Below, in pieces: positions 20,990 to 30,003 of a stretch of 64,000 nucleotides of DNA (within the stretch, counting starts at the first letter, position 1; every line of letters starts with the position of its first letter). A model generated the notes under the pieces. It had not been told where the DNA came from and ran no database searches. It saw only the letters and a list, made by a program, of their open reading frames with translations. The DNA comes from Prescottella equi (GTDB lineage Bacteria; Actinomycetota; Actinomycetes; Mycobacteriales; Mycobacteriaceae), in contig NZ_LWTX01000002.1 of NCBI RefSeq assembly GCF_002094305.1, positions 124,001-188,000 of the forward strand, read 5' to 3'. A program made the translations under genes and the position numbers.

Positions 20990-21670
20990 GTGATCGACGC
21001 GCAGACCCTGCAAAACCCCGCCGCCGCCTCTGTTGTTCCGAATCCTCAGCCGGTTCGCCGTTGGACTCCCGGGTCGTGCGTGTGGTGCGGAAGCGATGAT
21101 TCGATCGAGGAGTTCCGCAACGAGCCCCGGTGCGGTGTGTGCCGCGAGCACGAGACCGTGATCGACGAGGCCCGCAAGTTCATGGGCATGTACGGCCTGC
21201 GTCCGATCGGCGGCACCCTCCAGTCCGACGACGAGGAGGAGCGCGAGTGGCGCGTGGGCGCCCGCGATGCGCGTGCCGCCCTCAACCAGATCCGCCTGCC
21301 CGAGCCCCCGGACCCGGCCCTCGTCCGCAAGTCGATGCGCCCCAAGGCCGCTCGGATCGTCAAGGCCTTCGAGGCGGAATCCGCTCCGGCCCGCAAGGCG
21401 TCCGCTGCGCGCCCGCGTGCGACGTCGGCACCGGCGCCGACACCCACCGCTGCCGTCGCTCCTGCGAAGAAGATCGATGTCGCGGCGCTCGAGCAGCGGG
21501 TCACCGGTCTGCTCGATCAGCTCACCAAGGTCGATTCGCAGATCGCGCTGGCCGAGGCCGCTCAGGGCCTCGCGGCCCGTGCTCGCCTCAACGACCTCAA
21601 CGGGCAGAAGGCCACCATCCTGCGCACGCTCGCGGCGTTGGAGAAGGCGCGCCGCAGCGCAGGGGCGTAA
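20990..21670 (+). CDS. Zinc-knuckle protein of unknown function with Ala/Pro linker and coiled coil
   Basis: 226 residues from the GTG at 20990. TATTCT (a TANNNT -10) ends 8 nt before this GTG, so the message is probably leaderless, which decides the start. Residues about 28-48 hold a CXXC...CXXC pair (CVWCGSDDS, CGVCREHE) that should bind zinc. The middle is Ala/Pro/Lys-rich and the last 70 residues look helical and coiled (LLDQLTKVDSQIALAEAAQ). I do not recognise a family. The GNAT gene follows after 13 nt, so the two are likely co-transcribed. Confidence 0.75.
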   Translation: MIDAQTLQNPAAASVVPNPQPVRRWTPGSCVWCGSDDSIEEFRNEPRCGVCREHETVIDEARKFMGMYGLRPIGGTLQSDDEEEREWRVGARDARAALNQIRLPEPPDPALVRKSMRPKAARIVKAFEAESAPARKASAARPRATSAPAPTPTAAVAPAKKIDVAALEQRVTGLLDQLTKVDSQIALAEAAQGLAARARLNDLNGQKATILRTLAALEKARRSAGA

Positions 21671-21683
21671 GGCTCTCTCGACC

Positions 21684-22172
21684 ATGCTGATCCGCGACGC
21701 CACCACAGGTGACCTGCCCGGGATCCTCGAGATCCACAACGAGGCGATCGCCAACACGACGGCGATCTGGGACGAGACACTCGCCGATCTGGACGAGCGG
21801 CGCCGTTGGCTCGACGATCGTCGGGCCAACGGCTTCCCGGTGCTCGTCGCCGACGTCGACGGAGCAGTCGCGGGGTACGCCTCGTACGGGGTGTGGCGGG
21901 CCAAGAGCGGCTACCGATACACCGTCGAGAACTCGGTGTACGTCCACGTCGATCACCATCGGCGGGGCATCGCGACCGCGCTCATGACCGCGTTGATCGA
22001 GCGGGCCCGCGCCGGCGGGATCCACGTGATCGTCGCCAGCGTCGAATCGTCCAACACGACGTCCATCGCCCTGCACGAACGGTTCGGTTTCCGCATCGTG
22101 GCGCAGATGCCGGAGGTGGGACGCAAGTTCGGCCGCTGGCTGGACATGACGTACCTGCAGCTGACCCTCTAG
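21684..22172 (+). CDS. GNAT N-acetyltransferase, phosphinothricin/methionine sulfoximine type
   Basis: 162 residues. The GNAT fold is clear: MLIRDATTGDLPGILEIHNEAI at the start, VENSVYVHVDHHRRGIATALM as motif A (acetyl-CoA pyrophosphate loop), and NTTSIALHERFGFR as motif B. The N-terminal NEAI..TTAIWDE block is typical of the PAT/MnaT branch, which acetylates phosphinothricin, methionine sulfoximine or related amino acids. The natural substrate is not readable. Confidence 0.88.
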   Translation: MLIRDATTGDLPGILEIHNEAIANTTAIWDETLADLDERRRWLDDRRANGFPVLVADVDGAVAGYASYGVWRAKSGYRYTVENSVYVHVDHHRRGIATALMTALIERARAGGIHVIVASVESSNTTSIALHERFGFRIVAQMPEVGRKFGRWLDMTYLQLTL

Positions 22173-22185
22173 ACGCCCCGCACCG

Positions 22186-23157
22186 TCAGCGGCGCCGCGC
22201 ACACACGAGGGCGAAGCGCTGATCGGCGTCCGTCCACGTCCGGATGTCCTCGAAGCCCGCGGCGTCGAGTTCCGCGCTGATGCCGCTCAGCCGGAACTTG
22301 GCCGAGATCTCGGTACGCATCTGCTCCCCCGCCGCGAACCGCACCGCCAGCCCCAGGTCGGCCACGTGCACCGTCATGTCGGCGGCCGCCTCGAGACGCA
22401 TCTCGATCCACTCGTCGACGGGATTCCACACTGCGACATGGCGGAAGCGGTCCAGGTCGAAGTCGGCGCCCAATTGTTTGTTCAACACCGACAGCACATT
22501 GAGGTCGAACTGCGCTGTGACACCGGCAGCGTCGTCGTAGGCGGGGACCAGTACGCGCGGATCGGTCACGAGTGCGACGCCGAGCAGGAGGTGCTCGCCG
22601 GATTCGAGAACACCGGCGATCTCCGCGAGGAACTGCTGCCGCTCGTCGGGAACGAGGTTGCCGAGTGTGCCGCCCAGGAAGGCGACCATCCGGCTGCCGC
22701 CGCTGGGCAGATGCTGCAGAGACTGCGTGAAATCCCCCACCACGCCGTGCACGTCGATCTCCGGGAACTCCGTGGCGATCCGGCGGGTGGCGTCCCGTAG
22801 CGCGCTCTCCGACACGTCCTGCGGCACATACTTCTCCAGCGTTCCCCGGGCGCCCAGCTCGTGCAGGAGGAGCCGCGTCTTGTCGGAGGAGCCCGATCCG
22901 AGTTCCACGAGGATCTGAGGCATGACGACGGCGGCGATCTCGCGGGCGTGCTCCTCGAGCAGCGCCCGCTCGGTCCGCGTCGGGTAGTACTCCGGAAGCC
23001 TCGTGATCCGCTCGAACAGTTCGCTGCCGCGCGCGTCGTAGAACCACTTCGGTGGCAGCCACTTGGGGGTCGCGGTGAGCCCACGCTCGGCGTCGGCCCG
23101 TAGTGCTGCGTTCAACTGCTCGGGCGTGATGTGTACTTCCAGGGTCGGTGCTCGCAT
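22186..23157 (-). CDS. egtD: EgtD, L-histidine N-alpha-methyltransferase
   Basis: 323 residues from an ATG at 23157 with GGAGA about 10 nt upstream; a TTG eleven codons earlier is less likely. EgtD trimethylates histidine to hercynine using S-adenosylmethionine. The SAM site is VELGSGSSDKTRLLL, and FLGGTLGNL and YDDAAGVTAQFDLNVL are family blocks. The length fits the mycobacterial enzyme (about 320). It is the last gene of egtA-egtB-egtC-egtD. Confidence 0.95.
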   Translation of the reverse strand: MRAPTLEVHITPEQLNAALRADAERGLTATPKWLPPKWFYDARGSELFERITRLPEYYPTRTERALLEEHAREIAAVVMPQILVELGSGSSDKTRLLLHELGARGTLEKYVPQDVSESALRDATRRIATEFPEIDVHGVVGDFTQSLQHLPSGGSRMVAFLGGTLGNLVPDERQQFLAEIAGVLESGEHLLLGVALVTDPRVLVPAYDDAAGVTAQFDLNVLSVLNKQLGADFDLDRFRHVAVWNPVDEWIEMRLEAAADMTVHVADLGLAVRFAAGEQMRTEISAKFRLSGISAELDAAGFEDIRTWTDADQRFALVCARRR

Positions 23158-23214
23158 ACCTCTCCGATCTCCGTGGGTGTTCTCGGTCAACTCACAGGGC
23201 GCTCACAGGGGTGT

Positions 23215-23943
23215 TCACAGGGGCGTGACGATCAGGTGCCCCGGCCGGGCGGTGACGATGTGCCCGTCCGGGATCTCCCGCCACAGGTGGTTGTGGTCGA
23301 AAGGTTCGGAACTGAGGACCGCCCGGTCGTCGTCCACCAGCGCCGACAGCGAGTGATCCCAGGTGGTCGCCCACAGTTGGCGTCCGTCGCCGAGCAGCAT
23401 GTTCAGCCGCGACCCCGGCGCCGCCTCCGCGACCGCGGACGTCACCTGCATCAGCGCGACCTCCGGGCTGTTGTCGCGCAGTGCGTGCCGAACCAGCGCC
23501 CACAGGAACACCGAGTCGGTGGGCGCCTCGAGTCTCAGCAGTTCCGACACCGGCAGGCCGGCCGCAAGCCCCGTCATCGAGTCGGGCCACTGCTCGATAC
23601 GACCGTTGTGGCTGAACGCCCAGTGCCCCGAGACGAAAGGCGCGCACGCACTGCGTTCGACGGGCATTCCGACGGTGGCGGAGCGGACGGCGGCCATCAC
23701 CGCGTGCGAACGAACCGTCGAGAGCATCTCGGGTAGAGCAGGATCCGACCAGATCGGCATCGCGCACCGATACCGAGACAGCGTCGAACCCCACCAGGCG
23801 GCGCCGTAACCGTCGGCGTTGATGGTCCCACCGCCACGCATGTCCCGCGGCGACCACGACTGCCGCAGCAGGGAGAACTCTCCCGCCGCGATCACCTCGC
23901 GCACCGACCGGGTGGGCCCGAGATAGCCCAGGTGCCGACACAT
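23215..23943 (-). CDS. egtC: EgtC, class II glutamine amidohydrolase of ergothioneine synthesis
   Basis: 242 residues from the ATG at 23943, which overlaps the egtB stop by one base (TGATG). A GTG one codon earlier would place a second Met before Cys. The ATG is preferred because Ntn hydrolases need Cys2 as the N-terminal nucleophile after Met removal (MCRHLGYLGP). It removes Glu from gamma-glutamyl-hercynyl-cysteine sulfoxide. The GGTINADGYGAAWW and FSHNGRIEQW blocks of the amidotransferase fold are present. Confidence 0.94.
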   Translation of the reverse strand: MCRHLGYLGPTRSVREVIAAGEFSLLRQSWSPRDMRGGGTINADGYGAAWWGSTLSRYRCAMPIWSDPALPEMLSTVRSHAVMAAVRSATVGMPVERSACAPFVSGHWAFSHNGRIEQWPDSMTGLAAGLPVSELLRLEAPTDSVFLWALVRHALRDNSPEVALMQVTSAVAEAAPGSRLNMLLGDGRQLWATTWDHSLSALVDDDRAVLSSEPFDHNHLWREIPDGHIVTARPGHLIVTPL

Positions 23944-25235
23944 CACACGTCCCTGGCGCAGCGGAATCCCGCGAAGATCTGCCGGCGGATCGGGTGATCC
24001 CAGTTACGGAACGTCCCGCGGCAGGCCACGGGGTCGGTGCCGAACGATCCGCCCCGCAGCACGCGGTAGTCGCCGCCGAAGAACACCTCCGAGTACTCGC
24101 GGTACGGGAAGGCGGTGAATCCGGGGTACCCGGTGAAGCGCGACGACGTCCACTCCCAGACGTCCCCGATCAGCTGGAGCACCCCGAGCGGGGACCGACC
24201 GGCCGGATACGATCCCACCGGGGCCGGGGCCAGATGACGTTGCCCCAGATTCGCCCGGGTGCGGTCGGGTTCCTCGTCGCCCCAGGGGAAACGCCGGGAC
24301 CGTCCACTCGCGGGATGCCACCGCGCGGCCTTCTCCCATTCCGACTCGGTGGGCAACCGCTTGCCGGCCCACCGCGCGTAGGCGTCGGCCTCGAACCAGC
24401 ACACGTGCATGACGGGCTCGTCTGCGGGCACGGGTTCGAGCACCCCGAACCGGTGCCGCCACCATCGACCGCTGCCGTCACCGGTCCAGAACTGCGGCGC
24501 CTCGAGACCCGATTCGCGATTGTGCTGCCAGCCCCGTTCACTCCACAGTTCCCGGCGCCGGTATCCGCCGTCGTCGATGAACTCCGCGTACTCCGCATTG
24601 CTGACCGGCACCGTGTCGATGGCGAACTCCGGAACGTGCACGCGGTGCGCGGGCCGCTCGTTGTCGAGTGCCCAGGGGTCGTCCGACGTTCCCATCGTGA
24701 ATTCGCCTGCCGGAATCACGGTCTCACGATCGACGATCGGTGCGGCGGCCCTCGGGACATCCGGCGCGGTGAGCACCGCCTGCCCCTTCCGCAACTGATG
24801 GGTGGCGAGCATGGTCTCGTCGTGTTGCTGTTCGTGCTGCGCGATCATCGCGAAGGCGAACCCGTCGTGCTCGAGTCGACGTCCCCGGAACCTGCTCGCA
24901 TCCAGCACGTCCCACGTCTTGTCCCGGACCTCACCGACGTACTTCCGGGCTTCGTCCGGGCCGAGGAGCGGGAGGGTCGGGCGGGTGGACCGGGCGTGTT
25001 TGAAGGCGTCGTACAGTTCGTCGATGTCGCGGCGGACCGGGTCCCGCCCACCCACATCGCGGATCAACCAGAGTTCCTCCTGGTTGCCGATGTGCGCGAG
25101 ATCCCAGACGAGCGGGCTCATCAACGGCGAATGCTGGGCGATCAGATCCGAGTCGTCGACGCAATCCGTGAGGGTGTGGCTGCGATGCCGGGCCCTCAGT
25201 AGCGCGGATTCCAACTGCTCGCGAAGACCGGTCAC
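23943..25235 (-). CDS. egtB: EgtB, sulfoxide synthase of ergothioneine biosynthesis
   Basis: 430 residues from the GTG at 25235, which overlaps the egtA stop (GTGA) and has GGGGGAG upstream. It joins hercynine and gamma-glutamylcysteine with O2 on a non-heme iron. The N-terminal DinB-like domain supplies the three-His site: His48 (WDLAH) and His134/His138 in HEQQHDE. The C-terminal half is a formylglycine-generating-enzyme (sulfatase-modifying) domain (IPAGEFTMGTSDDPWALDNE, YRVLRGGSFGTDP, FAGFRCA). Confidence 0.96.
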   Translation of the reverse strand: MTGLREQLESALLRARHRSHTLTDCVDDSDLIAQHSPLMSPLVWDLAHIGNQEELWLIRDVGGRDPVRRDIDELYDAFKHARSTRPTLPLLGPDEARKYVGEVRDKTWDVLDASRFRGRRLEHDGFAFAMIAQHEQQHDETMLATHQLRKGQAVLTAPDVPRAAAPIVDRETVIPAGEFTMGTSDDPWALDNERPAHRVHVPEFAIDTVPVSNAEYAEFIDDGGYRRRELWSERGWQHNRESGLEAPQFWTGDGSGRWWRHRFGVLEPVPADEPVMHVCWFEADAYARWAGKRLPTESEWEKAARWHPASGRSRRFPWGDEEPDRTRANLGQRHLAPAPVGSYPAGRSPLGVLQLIGDVWEWTSSRFTGYPGFTAFPYREYSEVFFGGDYRVLRGGSFGTDPVACRGTFRNWDHPIRRQIFAGFRCARDV

Positions 25236-26470
25236 GAACGCTCCCCCATCGGATTCTCGGCGCGCCGACATCGCGCCGACGCGGCCCCCAGCCCCGCGGC
25301 CAGGTTGCGATCCGACGCGAGGTCGGCCGCCAGTTCCGTCAATTGCACCGCAGCACGGCGCAGTTCACCGTCCGCGAGCCCGTACCGCGCCGCGTCGATC
25401 CAACGCCCCCGAGTATTCGCGGCTATCGCGGTGGCCGCATCCACGGCCTCACCCGATGCCAGCAACGCCTCGAGCGTGGCGATCGGCTGCCGCCACTGGT
25501 CGCCCGGCTGGGTGTCGAAGTAACGCACCTCCAGGTGGCCGACCGCCCGCACCGCGGGGAACACCGTCGTCAGGTGATAGTCGAGATCGGCAGGGGTGGG
25601 ACGGCGACCTATCTCGTCGTCGAGCGCACCGTCGACCCAGTCCGCGAACGTCGCACCCGGCGGCGCGGCCCAACACGGTCCGTCGCGGCGCACGCAGAGC
25701 AGGGGGACGTCGAGCACCCAGCGCGCGTAGTCGGCGATCGGATCGGCCGAGAACCCCGCCGACTCGGGTGGACCGATCGTGCGGGACCGATCGAGCTCGA
25801 ACCACGTCCGCATCCGTTGCGACGCCCACTCCCCCGGCGGCACACCCCGCAACCGGGGCGAGCACGCGAACGCTGCGATCAGCGCTGGGCCGACCGCCTG
25901 CAGCAGGTTCCAGCGGCGGGCGACATCGGCGACATCCGCTCCGGCATCGACGCTCACCTGAACCGCGGCGGTGTTGCACATCATCAGCTTCCCGAACGGG
26001 CCGATCTCCTCGAATCGCTCCTCCATCGCCCGGTAACGAGGCAGTTCGAGCAGACGCCGCGCGGTGCGCCGCGAATCGGCGGCGTGGGCGTGTGCGGTGA
26101 TGGAACGTCGAGCGAGCAGCGCGCGCAGGGTGCCCTCGTCGGCGGCCAGGGCGGCACAGAGGGCGACGGCACTGTCGTGGGGTGCGCTGGAGAGTTCGAT
26201 CTGACCGCCGGGTTCGACGGTGACGAGACTGCCCGCGGGAAGTGGGCGGGCGGGAGAATCGGGAGCCACAGATTTCGGGGCGTGCGGCCCGAGAGCTGCG
26301 GCGATGGAGGCGAGGTCGGGACGGTCGGGCGAGGATCGGGCGTGGTGGGTGAGCCATTCGAGTTCGGCACCGATGAGCCTCGGCGGACCCAGCTTGAAGC
26401 AGACGCCGCCGACGTAGGACTCGGCAGCCGGGCGCGAGGTGAAACCGGTGGACTCGACTGCGACAACCAT
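25232..26470 (-). CDS. egtA: EgtA, glutamate-cysteine ligase
   Basis: 412 residues, ATG with GGGGAGG upstream. It makes gamma-glutamylcysteine, the sulfur donor substrate of EgtB. Family features are GAELEWLTHH, TVEPGGQIELSSAP and MMCNTAAVQVSVDAG. It opens the egtABCD unit, all of whose junctions except C-D overlap. The 87 bp to the divergent egtE-like gene must hold promoters for both. Confidence 0.94.
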   Translation of the reverse strand: MVVAVESTGFTSRPAAESYVGGVCFKLGPPRLIGAELEWLTHHARSSPDRPDLASIAAALGPHAPKSVAPDSPARPLPAGSLVTVEPGGQIELSSAPHDSAVALCAALAADEGTLRALLARRSITAHAHAADSRRTARRLLELPRYRAMEERFEEIGPFGKLMMCNTAAVQVSVDAGADVADVARRWNLLQAVGPALIAAFACSPRLRGVPPGEWASQRMRTWFELDRSRTIGPPESAGFSADPIADYARWVLDVPLLCVRRDGPCWAAPPGATFADWVDGALDDEIGRRPTPADLDYHLTTVFPAVRAVGHLEVRYFDTQPGDQWRQPIATLEALLASGEAVDAATAIAANTRGRWIDAARYGLADGELRRAAVQLTELAADLASDRNLAAGLGAASARCRRAENPMGERS

Positions 26471-26557
26471 GCAATCCTCCCCTCGGGAGCGGTCGAGCGT
26501 CCTTCTCGAGGGTAGAGCTCACTCCCTGTCGTGGCTACCGATCGGGAGGAATAGCCG

Positions 26558-27736
26558 ATGCTCGATCTCGAACGCCTCCGGCTCGACACTCCGGGTTGTC
26601 TGGAAAGAGTGTTTCTCGACAGCGCCGGATCGTCACTGCCCCCTCAGCCGGTGCTCGCGACCGTGATCGAACATCTTCGGCGCGAAGCCGAGGTGGGCGG
26701 GTACGTCGCGGCCGCCGAACGTGCGGACGACCTCGCCGCCGTGCGGGATTCGATCGCACGCCTGATCGGCGCCTCACCGGCGGAGATCGCGCTCGTGGAC
26801 AGCGCGACTCGGGCGTGGTGCGACTTCTTCACGTCGATCCCGTTGGGGCCCGGCGATCGAGTGCTGCTGTCACAGGTGGAGTACGCGAGCAACGCGATCA
26901 CTGCCCTGCATCGCGCGAAGGAGACGGGCGCGTCGGTCGAGGTCGTCCCCAGCGACCCGAGCGGCCGGATCGACCTGGACGCCCTCGCTCGGATGCTCGA
27001 CGACCGCGTCGCGCTGGTGTCGCTCGTTCACGTCCCCACCAACGGCGGCCTGATCAACCCGGTGCGCGAGGTTGTCGACCTCGCGCACCGGCACGGCGCG
27101 CTGGTCCTCCTCGACGCCTGCCAGTCGGTGGGCCAGGTCCCCATCGACGTCGGCGCGCTCGGTGTCGACGCCCTCTCCGCCACCGGACGCAAATGGTTGC
27201 GTGGACCGCGCGGCACCGGATTCCTGTATCTGCGGGGCGCCCTCGCCCGCGAACTGAAGCCCCTGGCGATGGATCTGCACGGGGCGCAGTGGTTGTCGCC
27301 CGACGAGTACCTGCCCGCCGCGGATGCGTCGCGCTTCGAGCTGTGGGAATGCGATGTGGCTGCTCGACTGGGGCTGGGCGTTGCAGTCGACTACCTGCTG
27401 AGCCTCGGGATCGACTATGCGGCCCGTGCGATCGCGGCCGGCGCCGAACGGATTCGGAACGAGCTGGACGCCTTGCCGGGCGTGCGGGTCCACGATCTCG
27501 GCACCGACCGCTGCGGCATCGTGACGTTCACGGTCGACGGCCGGGAGCCGTCGGGTATTCGAGACGCGCTGGCGGACAAGGGGATAACGGTTACCGTGAG
27601 TGGACGGTCGTCGACTCTGCTCGACATGAGTGCGCGCGGGCTCGATGCCGTGGTGCGCGCCTCGCCGCACTACTTCGTCTCCGACAGCGATCTGTCGCGG
27701 TTCGTCGATGCCGTTTCCCAGCTGACCCTCGAGTAA
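26558..27736 (+). CDS. EgtE-like PLP-dependent C-S lyase (aminotransferase class V)
   Basis: 392 residues. Class V PLP enzyme related to cysteine desulfurases: LLDACQS (Asp186) and SATGRKWLRGPRGTGFLY with Lys212 as the Schiff-base residue. EgtE cleaves hercynylcysteine sulfoxide to give ergothioneine. Its position, divergent from egtA and separated by 87 bp, supports this role. In mycobacteria egtE lies in the same direction after egtD, so the layout differs. A general cysteine desulfurase or selenocysteine lyase is the alternative; the latter would be of interest because a selenium island lies 4 kb away. Confidence 0.75.
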   Translation: MLDLERLRLDTPGCLERVFLDSAGSSLPPQPVLATVIEHLRREAEVGGYVAAAERADDLAAVRDSIARLIGASPAEIALVDSATRAWCDFFTSIPLGPGDRVLLSQVEYASNAITALHRAKETGASVEVVPSDPSGRIDLDALARMLDDRVALVSLVHVPTNGGLINPVREVVDLAHRHGALVLLDACQSVGQVPIDVGALGVDALSATGRKWLRGPRGTGFLYLRGALARELKPLAMDLHGAQWLSPDEYLPAADASRFELWECDVAARLGLGVAVDYLLSLGIDYAARAIAAGAERIRNELDALPGVRVHDLGTDRCGIVTFTVDGREPSGIRDALADKGITVTVSGRSSTLLDMSARGLDAVVRASPHYFVSDSDLSRFVDAVSQLTLE

Positions 27737-27834
27737 CAATTCGGACAACTGATTCGCAAAGCTCACTTCCTGCCTACCAACCGACTGGTATCTGTTTGTC
27801 CGGCATGTACCGATCAATGGGGAGGAATTGAGTA

Positions 27835-28341
27835 ATGCGACGTATCAAGGCTGCCGTTCTCGGGGCGGGCGTCATCGCGTCGGCGCTGCTGCTGGCGGGA
27901 TGCAACGACGACGGCGACACAACGGCCGAGACGACCACCACCGCGCCGTCCTCGACGACGACCGCACCGAGTACCACGACGGCACCGACCAGCCCGCCCG
28001 GCGACGCCGACGCATCTGCTGGTTCCGGCGCGGGAACGGGTGGGGGCAACCGTCCGGCGCCGGGCACCGCGGGCGGTGGCAACGCCGGCGGTGGCAACGT
28101 CCAGGCGCCGGCCCCCGCGGCGCCGGCGCCCGCACCCGCACCCGGCGGGGGCGACGCGCCCGCCGCACCGGAGGCCCCCGCAGTCGGGGATCCGGAGAAG
28201 GAGGGCCCGGAGGACGGGACGGAGAATCCGGAGAAGACCCCCGAAGACACCCCGCCCGGGGAAGGGACGACGCCGGGCGACGGCACCGACGGCGGGACCG
28301 ACGGCGGGACCGGAGGCGACGCCGGGGACTCGAACGGCTGA
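27835..28341 (+). CDS. Low-complexity Pro/Ala/Gly/Thr-rich lipoprotein
   Basis: 168 residues. The signal peptide ends in the lipobox LLAGC (Cys23), so the protein should be lipid-anchored. Everything after it is low complexity: a Thr/Ser/Pro run (TTTTAPSSTTTAPSTTTAP), Gly/Asn repeats (GGGNAGGGN), an Ala-Pro run, and an acidic Glu/Gly/Asp tail. No folded domain is visible. GGGGAGGA precedes the ATG. It may be a flexible wall-spanning stalk; this is inference from composition. Confidence 0.75.
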   Translation: MRRIKAAVLGAGVIASALLLAGCNDDGDTTAETTTTAPSSTTTAPSTTTAPTSPPGDADASAGSGAGTGGGNRPAPGTAGGGNAGGGNVQAPAPAAPAPAPAPGGGDAPAAPEAPAVGDPEKEGPEDGTENPEKTPEDTPPGEGTTPGDGTDGGTDGGTGGDAGDSNG

Positions 28342-28355
28342 TCTCGACAGCCCCG

Positions 28356-28395
28356 CGGCGGTGCGGCAATCCCCGACAGGATTGCCGCACCGCCG
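28356..28395 (+). terminator. 17-bp hairpin after the lipoprotein gene
   Basis: A perfect 17-bp stem (28356-28372 with 28379-28395) and a 6-nt loop begin 14 nt after the stop codon. There is no T-run after it. Confidence 0.6.
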
Positions 28396-28511
28396 ACCTC
28401 ACAAACCGCGAAGTTCGTTCCCGCTGGGCGGGAACTGTGTGACGCAACAGTTTTGACGCGTGTAAATGATCTGTGTCACATCTTTGTTTGCGCTTGTGAG
28501 AGGACAACCTT

Positions 28512-29987
28512 ATGGCCGAGGCCACACCGATCCGACCGATTTCCGCAGATCACATCACCGATTGGGCCTACGAGGCCGATGTCGTCGTCGCCGGATTCGG
28601 CGTCGCCGGTGCATCTGCTGCGGTCGGCGCAGCACAGAACGGTGCCGACGTCCTGGTGCTCGAGCGCACCGGCGGCTGGGGCGGCGCCGCGGCGATGGCC
28701 GGCGGTTTCATCTACATGGGTGGCGGCACGCCGCTGCAGAAAGCGTGCGGGTTCGAGGACACCGTCGACAGCATGAAGGCCTTCATGAAGGCTGCACTCG
28801 GCCCGGGCACCGACGAGGCCAAGATCGACGCGTACTGCGAGGGCAGCGTCGACCACTACCACTGGCTGGTCGACGAGTGCGGCGTCCCGTTCAAGATGAG
28901 CTTTTGGGGCGAGCCCGGCTGGGAGCCGCCGGGTGACGACGGCCTGCAGTACACCGGAGGCGAGAACGCCGCCCCCTTCAACGCGACGATTCCGCCGGCA
29001 CCGCGCGGCCACGTCCCCCAGATGGAGGACAAGCACGTCAGCACCGAGAAGGGCGGCGGCTACATGCTCATGAAGCCGCTCGTGGATACAGCCAAGGCGC
29101 TGAATGTGCGCGCCGAGTACGACATGCGCGTGCAGACGCTGATCGTCGACGCCGACGGCCGTGTCGTCGGCCTGCTCGCCAAGCAGTACGGCAAGGACGT
29201 CGCGGTCCGTGCCCGCAAGGGTGTCGTCCTGGCGACCGGCAGCTTCGCCTACAACAACGAGATGCTCGAGTCGTTCGCGCCGAAGATGGTCAACCGGCCC
29301 GCCGCCTCGATCGAGGAGCACGACGGCCGCGCGATCCGCATGGCGCAGGCACTCGGCGCTGATCTCGCCCACATGGACGCGGCCGAGGTCGCGTTCTTCT
29401 GCGATCCGCAGCTGTTCATCCGCGGCATCCTCGTCAACGGCCGCGGCCAGCGGTACATCAACGAGGACACCTACCCAGGCCGCGTCGGCCAGGCCACGCT
29501 GTACGAGAACCACAACGAGGCGTACCTGATCATCGACGAGGCCGCGTACGAGGAGGGCATGACCCGCCCGACGTCGAGCCCGCAGCTGCGTCACCAGCCC
29601 AAGTGGGTCGCCGAGACCGTCGAGGAGCTCGAGGCCGAGATGGGTCTGCCCGCAGGAGCCCTGCAGGCGACCGTCGACGTCTTCAACCGCCACGCCGAGA
29701 ACGGCGAGGATCCGCTGTTCGGCAAGAAGACGGAATGGGTCAAGCCCATCGGCTCCCCCGTGGCCGCGATCGACCTGCGCGGCATGACCGGGGGCTTCAC
29801 ACTCGGCGGCCTGCGCACCAACACCGACTCCGAGGTGCTGCACGTCTCCGGTGAACCGATCCCCGGCTTGTTCGCTGCCGGCCGCTGCACCTCCGGCGTC
29901 TGCGCCGGCGGCTACGCGTCGGGCACCTCGCTCGGCGACGGCAGCTTCTTCGGCCGTCGCGCCGGCATCAGCGCCGCCAAGGCCTGA
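28512..29987 (+). CDS. FAD-dependent oxidoreductase of the fumarate reductase/3-ketosteroid dehydrogenase type
   Basis: 491 residues. An N-terminal Rossmann motif (VVVAGFGVAGASAAVGAAQNG, about 24-44) with downstream ERTGGWGGAAAMAGG binds FAD. The C-terminal FAD motif is GLFAAGRCTSGVCAGGYASGTSLGDGSFFGRRAG. The central substrate-binding domain resembles ketosteroid dehydrogenases and flavocytochrome fumarate reductases; M. tuberculosis Rv1817 is of similar size and type. Substrate cannot be assigned. The upstream region has TTGACG (28453-28458) as a -35 candidate. It is monocistronic, ending at a strong hairpin. Confidence 0.82.
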   Translation: MAEATPIRPISADHITDWAYEADVVVAGFGVAGASAAVGAAQNGADVLVLERTGGWGGAAAMAGGFIYMGGGTPLQKACGFEDTVDSMKAFMKAALGPGTDEAKIDAYCEGSVDHYHWLVDECGVPFKMSFWGEPGWEPPGDDGLQYTGGENAAPFNATIPPAPRGHVPQMEDKHVSTEKGGGYMLMKPLVDTAKALNVRAEYDMRVQTLIVDADGRVVGLLAKQYGKDVAVRARKGVVLATGSFAYNNEMLESFAPKMVNRPAASIEEHDGRAIRMAQALGADLAHMDAAEVAFFCDPQLFIRGILVNGRGQRYINEDTYPGRVGQATLYENHNEAYLIIDEAAYEEGMTRPTSSPQLRHQPKWVAETVEELEAEMGLPAGALQATVDVFNRHAENGEDPLFGKKTEWVKPIGSPVAAIDLRGMTGGFTLGGLRTNTDSEVLHVSGEPIPGLFAAGRCTSGVCAGGYASGTSLGDGSFFGRRAGISAAKA

Positions 29988-30003
29988 CGCCTTCCCGATC
30001 CGC

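Noticed and set aside
28453-28490. CRP/GlxR-like site before the flavoprotein gene
   Set aside because: Only the right half (TCACA) is good; the left half matches 3 of 5 positions, which is too weak to call.
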